Of a stretch of 64,000 nt of DNA, positions 57,336-64,000 are shown in pieces (the first letter of the stretch is position 1; each line of letters opens with the position of its first letter). The DNA lies in the NCBI GenBank assembly GCA_023213395.1, contig CM041465.1, forward strand, positions 201,383,741 to 201,447,740, given 5' to 3'. Both the position numbers and the translations under genes were made by a program. The notes beneath the pieces are model-generated. The model was not told the origin of the DNA. It saw nothing but the letters and a program-made list of their open reading frames with translations, and made no database searches. This stretch comes from Cycas panzhihuaensis (Eukaryota; Cycadophyta).

Positions 57336-57727
57336 TAGCATATCTACCTAAAAATATCCTTATATATAATATGATAAAGGAGATAGGAGAGTAGATGTAG
57401 CACCTTTATTAAATTATAGAAGTCAATTACAAACTATCTCTTGCAAATGGTACAATAGAAATAAATTAGTATCAAAGGAGTACTGAAGTAATTTCTCCTA
57501 AGAAAAGAAATGAACCAATAATCCTTTATAAGTAATCTCAAATATTTAAATAGATAAAAGAGCATCTATCTCAAACAATCCTATTAGCAACCCTAATGGC
57601 CTTACATATCATTGAAGGGCTTAATGGCCTATATACAAAACTTAATGGTTAACACTAATACTTAACCATTTGATAGATTCCATATACTAATGTGTCCTTC
57701 ATCTTATGAAAATAGAGTTATGTTATA
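57336..57727 (-). repeat. E3 5' LTR
   Basis: 392 bp, partner of 51372-51766. The PBS lies just left of it on the + strand. Confidence 0.88.
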
Positions 57728-57735
57728 AGGACACT

Positions 57736-58087
57736 TGTAACAACCTCTATAAATAAACCAAAATGGACACATTATTTATGATGGGATTAGGGGATAGAGG
57801 GAGTAGAATGATAATGTAAAAAAGGAAACCATCAATCTTGTAAGGATGGTGGTGTTGATGAATATAAAGGTCTTTAAACCCTATGAATAAATAAGCAAGA
57901 CTGAGAGGGATGTGGCACACCCTTCAAAGTCTACCATTTACTAGTGTTGATAAAAGTCAGATATGCTACCACCAAGATTTGACATAGTGTCATCATAATA
58001 TCTCTACCAATCTAGGTTATCACCCTAATGTGGGCAATCTACCCAAGGTAGATATAATATAAAATATAGGCATTATTTTAATATTTC
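57736..58087 (-). repeat. Probable Copia-C 3' LTR
   Basis: Begins TGTAACAACC on the + strand and ends next to the PPT. The partner LTR is outside the window, so borders are inferred. Confidence 0.5.
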
Positions 58088-58089
58088 TC

Positions 58090-58882
58090 TCACATAATGC
58101 TTATTTGGGTAGACTCCAAATTTATCTATGAATTTAATAAACTTTATTTTACCAAGTACCTTTATGAATATGCCTACCACCTATTCTTCTATATTGTAAT
58201 AGACCAATTCCAACTTACCTTACTATACCAATTCTTTCATGAAGTGATCATGTATTTTAATGTGTTTTATCTTGCCATAAAACACTAGATTCATAGTCAT
58301 TTGAATGGTGATTTGATTATCATAAAACAACTAAGTAGGACTAATATATTCTTCCTGTAAATCTTGAAGTAATCTTCTAAGTCAAACTGGCTCATATGCT
58401 CTTGTTATAGCTACATTATAATTTGCTTCTATAATAGATAGAGATAATATTACTTATTTCTTTGGACTCCATAATGTTGTTGTTGAACTCTAACTAAATG
58501 TGTAATATGAGGTAGATTTTCTATTATCTATATAACCTACCTAGTCTAAGTTTGTATAACCAACCAACCTATAGTCCCCTGATGACTTATAATGTAACCC
58601 ATATCCAATAGTACCTTTAAGATACTTAAGAATCCTTTTGGATGCTTACCAATATTTTACTTTAGGTTCATATATAAATTTAAAAAATACACTAACTACA
58701 TACATGGTATCCGGTTGAGTTGAAGTCAAGTAAATTAGGCTCTCAATCAACTACTTATAAAGTGTAGGTTCAATTGATTTTAGTTCCTCAAACTTCGATA
58801 ATTTCAAACCAACCTTTGTTGGAGTTACAAGTGGCTTATAACTACTCATGTTAAACTTGTATAATATGTCCAATATGTATTC
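58090..58882 (-). pseudogene. Copia-C RT C-terminus and RNase H
   Basis: Minus strand: EYILDILYKFNMSSYKPL, VGLKLSKFEELKSIEPTLYK, LIYLTSTQPDTMYVVSV and RILKYLKGTIGYGLHY. Then RNase H: LWSPKK, stop, VILSLSIIEANY (Glu block), LRRLLQDL, FYDNQITIQMTMNLVFYG (Asp block), IKHIKIHDHFMKEL and FIKVLGKVKFIKFIDKFGV. The order and the ending just before the PPT agree with Copia-B. Around eight stops or frameshifts. Confidence 0.85.
58878..58882. repeat. Element D target-site duplication, left
   Basis: TATTC, repeated at 63013-63017. Confidence 0.9.
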
Positions 58883-59204
58883 TAAAGGTTTTGGTAGAGA
58901 GCAAAGTAGAGTAGTTAACCAGAATAACTTAATCCATAGTGTAAAACATGCACAACAACTTTGTATTAACCCATATTTCTCAAAGTATATGAAAAATCCT
59001 TGATAAAGTGGTATTGATGAACACTAGGGTATAGAACCCCATGACATATGTACTTTTAAGGGAGGAGGGAAACCTCCTTAACCTCTAATTAAAATTATTA
59101 TAAAATAATACACAACATTAAATACATACTTACCTAACTTACCATTGAGGATCGTGTACTGCATGTTCCAAATATGGGATTATGTGATGAGCATTAATTC
59201 AACA
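58883..59204 (-). repeat. Element D 3' LTR
   Basis: 322 bp, about 90% identical by eye to 62692-63012 (TTAACCAGAATAACTTAATC, AAAATCCTTGATAA). Confidence 0.92.
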
Positions 59205-59220
59205 TTTTCCCCCTTAATGG
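59205..59220 (-). other. Element D polypurine tract
   Basis: The minus strand reads CCATTAAGGGGGAAAA beside the LTR. Confidence 0.85.
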
Positions 59221-59329
59221 TCATCACATATATCTTTATCTTCTCTTTGAACTTGTGATACTTGAACTTGAAAAAAACTTTGAATACTTATCCTTTATCT
59301 TTATCATCATTCATAAAGTGGTCATTAAC

Positions 59330-59923
59330 TCATCTTGTTATCATTTCAGTAATGTGTGTCTCTTTAGTATTATGTGGTTCAAACAATCTCCAAGTAAGTG
59401 TGATTTGCTTCAAATAAGGATGAGCAACTGCAACTTTGACTTTATTTTTTAGAATCTTTATTTTGTGAGTAGTGATCATGTCAAAGGGTTTCTCCCCCTC
59501 AAATGAATGATCATCTTCATATACATCAATGTGATCATTCATTTGACTTAAGTCTCTTTCATTAGTCTTTTCATTATAATAAACTTGCTCTGACATCTGT
59601 CTCATATGTATAACATCATCATAGTTAAATTCATTCACATTGAGGGTTTCTCTCCCATAAATAGATTGTAATGTATCCCATATAGATATGGATGTGGTCA
59701 TTTCATAAACACTTGAAAATATATTGTCATTGATGGTACAAAATAATATGGATAAGGTCTCATTATCCTTTTTTATATATTCTTTAGTATTTAGTTCATA
59801 TCCATCTTTTACATATTTCCAAAGCTTGTTTGTAATAAAGTATGTTTTTTTTATTTTACTCCATCATTGAAAATCATATCCATCAAATATAAGAAATCTT
59901 ATTTTATGTAGATTCATTGCCAT
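59330..59923 (-). pseudogene. Element D gag-like ORF
   Basis: From ATG at 59923: MAMNLHKIRFLIFDGYDFQ, a TGA at codon 20, then WSKIKKTYFITNKLWKYVKD and a continuous frame to the TGA at 59330 (197 codons in all). Residues 1-105 (FDGYDFxxWS, LWKYVKDGYE, ISIWDTLQSIYG) match the copia gag N-terminus (FDGxNYxxWxxxM, LWxxLxxxY). Residues 106-197 are acidic then basic (DLSQMNDHIDVYEDDH, KIKILKNKVKVAVAHPYL) and match no gag part I know. They may derive from a junction across the pol deletion. One stop only, against many in neighbouring elements. Confidence 0.72.
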
Positions 59924-62678
59924 TGTAAAATGACTTTAGTACATAATCGAAAAGTATGATTTTCAATGAAGAAATAAGAAGATTAATCCTTAAATGAATA
60001 AATAACTTGAAATAAGTAATACTTCTATATCAATATACTATGAAAATTAAAGTAAATGATCAAGATATTCCTCTAAAACGAATGTTAATATATAAGTCAA
60101 TACCCTTCAAGTTAAAATGCTCTTTGAAACTATATGCACTTTCTTATAAGTGAAGCAATGAATCAATGAAGTTTCTAAAATTTGAATGCCCTCAAATCAA
60201 GAATGCCAAGTGAACCTTTGATATATAAAATGGTCAAGAAAGGACTTGTAATTATGCCTTTACTATGTACTTCTAAAAAATAGACTTTATAATGAATAAG
60301 AAAACTTTTTGTCTAATAAACCAATGAACTTAGGATGTATGGGGATGATTGCAAATATTCTTTGAAATAAGATGAACAAATAAGAAGAAGCTCTTTTGTA
60401 GCTTTATAAGAAAATTAGGTAAAATCTTTCTTTCAAATCAAATAAGGCCTTTAATCATGTAAATTTGAAATAGAATTACCTTAATAATGAAAAAATATAG
60501 AAGAACAGTAAGATTCTTTAACTAAGTTTGAATTTTCAAACAAATAAAGAGTAGCTTGAGTAAAAGAAATAACCCTTTTTAATACAAAAGGAGTAGTTAT
60601 TCCTTTAAAAATAGTCAAAATAAGAAGCTAAAATATAAATTTACCTTTAATAATAGAAATGCTTGAAAAAAAATAACTTTCTTATAGAAAATAAATAATC
60701 AGAATGTAAAGAAGTACTCGTTTTGATTGAATAGTTACTCTTTGCTTGAATTCTTGAAGAACTAGCTTTTTGTTATAAAAAGAAACTTGAAAATGCAAAT
60801 AAGTGATGATAAAAACACTTTAAGAATGAACTGTTAGCAAGTAATAAATCAACTATAAACTTTTAAATTCATATAATGTATGAAAAATTACAAAGTGATA
60901 CTAACAAGGATTAAATAAGGAGCTGAAAATAAGTTGCTTTAAAAACCTACTAAATGAACTTAGAATTAAATGAAATCTATCTTAAATTGAAGGATATCAA
61001 ATTAACTTTCCAAAAGATCTAATCGTTTGAAAATCTAGCTTCTGTAGCTCAAGATTTTAATTAGTAAGTACAAAGACCCCTTTATGGGCCTAAAATGGTG
61101 CTACAAGATAAAATGTTATAAAAACTAGAATATAATCTCATAAGAAGTATAAAGAGAGTTCACTTATAGATAAAATACCTTTAAATATGATTTATTTTAA
61201 AAGAATCTTAAATAAAAACTTTAAAAATTTATTGATTAATGAGTAGTAAGGCTTAATACAACACCTAAATTTCAATAGCTTGTAACACCTACAAAAGGAT
61301 TTCAAAATACTTAAGATATTATACCATTATGTAGAGGTTTGAGCTAGTTTTTTTAGTAAAACTAATGGATTAGAAGATAAATTCTAAACAAGGAAGATAT
61401 AGCTAAAATGGTAAAGTGATCTCTTCATGTTTAATAAACCAAAGGCTAAAAATAGAGGTGACTTTAAATCATTAAAAGTTAGTCAAATCATATCCAAAAT
61501 TAGAAAGTAACCAATCTACACTGAAGCTCTCAAAATTTTGGTCACAATAGAATATGTTTTATCAGAAACTAGTAGTCCAATGAGAAGTTATGATAAAAAA
61601 ATGCCAAGTACTTTTTATAGGAAAAGTAAATGAAAAAAATAAAAGAAAAATTTTATAAACTTGAATTGGCCCCTTTTAAATAAGCTCTTGAGGTCACATG
61701 GAAGTGACAGGACTAGGGGCTAAGGCCTTAAGGGGCTAGTCATTTTATAAATGGAATTGAAGGATTATAAACAAGGTTTAAATTTTATACACATTAGTAA
61801 TAATAAAATAAACGTTTATAGCATTTGAAATAAAAGGCAACGAATGCCAAGTAACAGAGATATGCATGAAGAGAAGAAGGAGTAAATAGATCAAAGATCA
61901 ATCGATCTAAGGGTGCAAATGGGAGGTAATTTGATCCTCCACATGAATTCATCCAGAGTATGTGAAAACAAGGTGATCAAAAGATTAAAAATACATATAT
62001 ATTAAGAAGAAAAACATGGGAAATGCACACAGAATAGAGAGGAGAGCGATAAAAACCAAGATGAAATCACTTTGACTAATCTTAGATCTGGGCTAGAGTG
62101 TCTACACAGGGGGCACCCAACTAGGGTAGATAGGATTCTATAAAAAAATTTCAAAAATATTTGAAGAAGACAAAGACAATTTGTGAGAAACTTGAAAAAC
62201 TAGAGCCAAGTCAACTTAGGTGACTAGATCTCACCATAGATGAGACAAATTGATGCAAGATTTTAGGGGTAGCTAGATGTCCAGGATAGCTAGTCATTGG
62301 TAAATTTTCAACCCAAATAGAGCTTTGTGGAGCAATAATAAAGCAGAGGAGCAAAACTAGCTCAAAATAAAGAACAAAGGTTCAGAGAGAGATTTCTCTC
62401 AGAATAGGCAACTAAATCATGAATGGTTTTTACCACAGGCTAGAGAATTCAACATTGATTGTAATGAGTAGTCATATAATGTAGTTTTGTTCAAATATAG
62501 AGAAGCTTGAATAGATAAAAAATAATGGAGTTATGCGGTAAATCAAACAAAAATATATAAATGGAAAAATCAAATAATATAAATGATTATTTTATAAAGT
62601 TGAACTTTAATAAAATGTAATATTATTTCACATACTAATATAAATGGGAAATGAGTCATGGAGCTTGCCAAGATTTAT
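59924..62678 (-). other. Element D leader
   Basis: 2.7 kb of AT-rich sequence with no protein-like frame, between PBS and gag. Similar arrangement to the Copia-B leader but without its CpG-rich part. Confidence 0.6.
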
Positions 62679-62689
62679 CTCTGATACCA
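62679..62689 (-). other. Element D primer-binding site
   Basis: The minus strand reads TGGTATCAGAG two bases after the LTR end. Confidence 0.85.
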
Positions 62690-62691
62690 TA

Positions 62692-63012
62692 TGAAGGTTT
62701 TGGTGGAGAGCATAGCAGAGCAGTTAACCAGAATAACTTAATCCATAGTGTAAAACATGGATAGTGACTTTGTATTAACCCATATTGCTCAAAGTACATA
62801 AAAAATCCTTGATAAGGTGGTGTTGATAAACACTAGGATATAGAAGCCCATGACATATATACTTTTGAGGGAGGAGAAAAACCTCCTCAACCTCTAATTT
62901 AAATTATTATAAAATAATACAAACATTAAATATACACTTACCTAACTTACCATTAAGGCTTGTATGCTGCATGTTCCAAATGTGGGGTCATGTGATGAGT
63001 ATTAATCTAACA
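62692..63012 (-). repeat. Element D 5' LTR
   Basis: 321 bp. The minus strand starts TGTTAGATTAATACTC and ends CCTTCA. Followed on the + strand by TATTC. Confidence 0.92.
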
Positions 63013-63017
63013 TATTC

Positions 63018-64000
63018 CATCAGGAGATAAATATCCTCTTTTTACCTTACCAAGGTTCAATGCCTAAGAAGTAGTGCATTAGTCCCAAATCTATCATCTT
63101 AAATTCTTTGTATATATCTTTATTAAATCCTTGGGATAGGTAATCATTATTCCTAGTGCATACTAGATCATCAATATATAAACCCACAATTAGTATTGAA
63201 CTTCTTCTTAATTTGATATATAAATTAGGATCTTATTAGCTTCTTTAGAATCCTTTATCTTTGAAATATTTATCAATCTGAGAGTACCAAGCTCTAGGTG
63301 CTTGCTTGAGTTCATACAAGGCCATTTTAAGTTTATAGACCTTATCTTCTTTTTCTTTAGGTTGTTAAACATAAATTTCTTTATCTATATAGTCATTCAA
63401 GAAGGTACTTTTTTATATCTATTTGATGTACTATATAATCTTGTTATGTAGTTAAGGCCATAATTAACCTAACTATTTTTAACCTTGCAATATGTATAAA
63501 TATTTCATTATAATCTATGCCCTTAATTTGAGCATAGCCCTTTACAACTAACCTTGCCTTATACTTATCAATAGACCCATCTAATTTATACTTAGTCTTA
63601 TTGACTCATTTTATCCCAATAGTATTTTTGCTATGTGGCAAATCCACTAACTCCCATGTGTTATTTTTTACTAAGGCATTATGCTCCTCCTTCATTACAT
63701 TCTTCCATTCATGTTGATTATTTATCTCTTCGAAGTTGTAAAGCCCATTAGACACCATAGCCTGAGCTATAAGTGTAAAATTCACCCTTTGAGATCTTGT
63801 AGTCTTTACCTCAAAGTCTATGTCTAAAATATTTAAAGGGTTATAAGTCCTTTGTACCCATTCTGGGAACCTTTGATTTGAAGTACAAGGTCTTACTTCA
63901 TTTATATTAGGTATATTTATACTTTTAGGCTTTGAGTCCATTTCAACCATGATATTTTTGCCCTTATCTTTTTTAATAATTTCTTTTTGATAAAATTCAT
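63018..64000 (-). pseudogene. Copia-C RT N-terminus and linker
   Basis: 63606-63950 is open: PEWVQRTYNPLNILDIDF, TTRSQRVNFTLIAQAM, WKNVMKEEHNALVKNNTWEL and VDLPHSKNTIGIK, the linker and start of copia RT. Downstream, with stops: [29 protein letters not shown], then SSILIVGLYIDDLVCTRNN with the catalytic YIDD intact, and FKMIDLGLMHYFLGIEPW. The frame is broken one base from the element D border. It continues past the window edge toward integrase. Confidence 0.85.

Larger units (their letters stand above)
51372..57727 (-). mobile_element. E3: gypsy chromovirus
   Basis: Ty3/gypsy retrotransposon on the minus strand, 6.4 kb, without internal insertions. LTRs at 51372-51766 and 57336-57727, PBS (TGGTGTTAGATC) at 57321-57332, PPT at 51767-51777. 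gag, protease, RT, RNase H, integrase and chromodomain follow in order, all with many stops. The LTRs are about 80-85% identical by eye, so it is old. A clear TSD is not preserved. It ends only 8 bp from the probable LTR of Copia-C. Confidence 0.87.
58883..63012 (-). mobile_element. Element D: gag-only copia derivative
   Basis: 4.1-kb LTR element on the minus strand in Copia-C RT. LTRs at 58883-59204 and 62692-63012, PBS TGGTATCAGAG at 62679-62689, PPT at 59205-59220, TSD TATTC both sides. The only coding part is a gag-like ORF (59330-59923). Just after it FFKFKYHKFKEKIKIYVMTI resembles the RNase H tail KALGKIKFEKFRDDLGVIHI of Copia-B. This suggests that protease, integrase and RT were deleted. 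The leader from PBS to gag is 2.7 kb. Probably mobilised in trans. Confidence 0.88.
57736..64000 (-). mobile_element. Copia-C, truncated by window end
   Basis: Ty1/copia element on the minus strand. The probable 3' LTR occupies 57736 to about 58087, with a PPT-like GTGAGAGAAATATT. RNase H and the RT C-terminus lie at 58090-58882, the RT N-terminus and linker at 63018-64000, and gag, protease and integrase lie beyond the window. It is split by element D at a TATTC target duplication. Closely resembles Copia-B in protein motifs. Confidence 0.82.

Overview
The window looks like repeat-rich intergenic DNA from a plant nuclear genome. The evidence is AT-rich sequence packed with decayed Ty1/copia and Ty3/gypsy LTR retrotransposons, primer-binding sites of the plant initiator-Met type (TGGTATCAGAGC), chromodomain integrases, and TRIM-type miniature LTR elements. 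I see no bacterial, organellar or clearly intact host gene. The species cannot be told; a large-genome flowering plant is the likeliest source. Almost every coding remnant carries stops or frameshifts, so the coding entries are pseudogenes.

Layout. 1-1690: tail of a decayed gypsy element (E0, + strand) with a degenerate 11-13 bp minisatellite in its probable 3' LTR. 1690-9364: mostly unassigned, with one unrecognised degenerate minus-strand ORF near 3.2-3.7 kb. 9365-14439: non-coding LTR element G, with a complete TRIM (11579-11904, TSD TGAAA) inside it. 14972-18542: a second non-coding LTR pair (F) with a 100-bp (AT)50 tract. 18.9-20.4 kb: fragments of a copia integrase (-) and a gypsy reverse transcriptase (+).

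21250-48216 is a nest of retrotransposons. The outer element is E2, a gypsy chromovirus on the + strand (TSD TTACT). E1, a gypsy on the - strand (24666-45826, TSD GAAAG), sits inside the E2 reverse transcriptase, and the E2 reading frame resumes exactly after the target duplication. E1's own reverse transcriptase is broken by Copia-A (+, 37088-42469). Copia-B (-, 28509-36823) is the youngest element, with LTRs about 95% identical by eye. It is flanked not by a 5-bp TSD but by a 525-bp direct duplication of E1 and Copia-A sequence, with microhomology at both junctions. This is the most unusual structure in the window.

48844-49151: a second TRIM with Pol III-like boxes. 49245-49418: a 57-codon open stretch with a splice-acceptor-like start, the only candidate host exon. 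51372-57727: gypsy chromovirus E3 (-). 57736-64000: Copia-C (-), running off the window and interrupted by element D (58883-63012, TSD TATTC), a gag-only deletion derivative with a long leader.

No gene network operates here. The features interact only as insertion targets of one another, and the order of insertion can be read as E2, then E1, then Copia-A, then Copia-B, and Copia-C then D.
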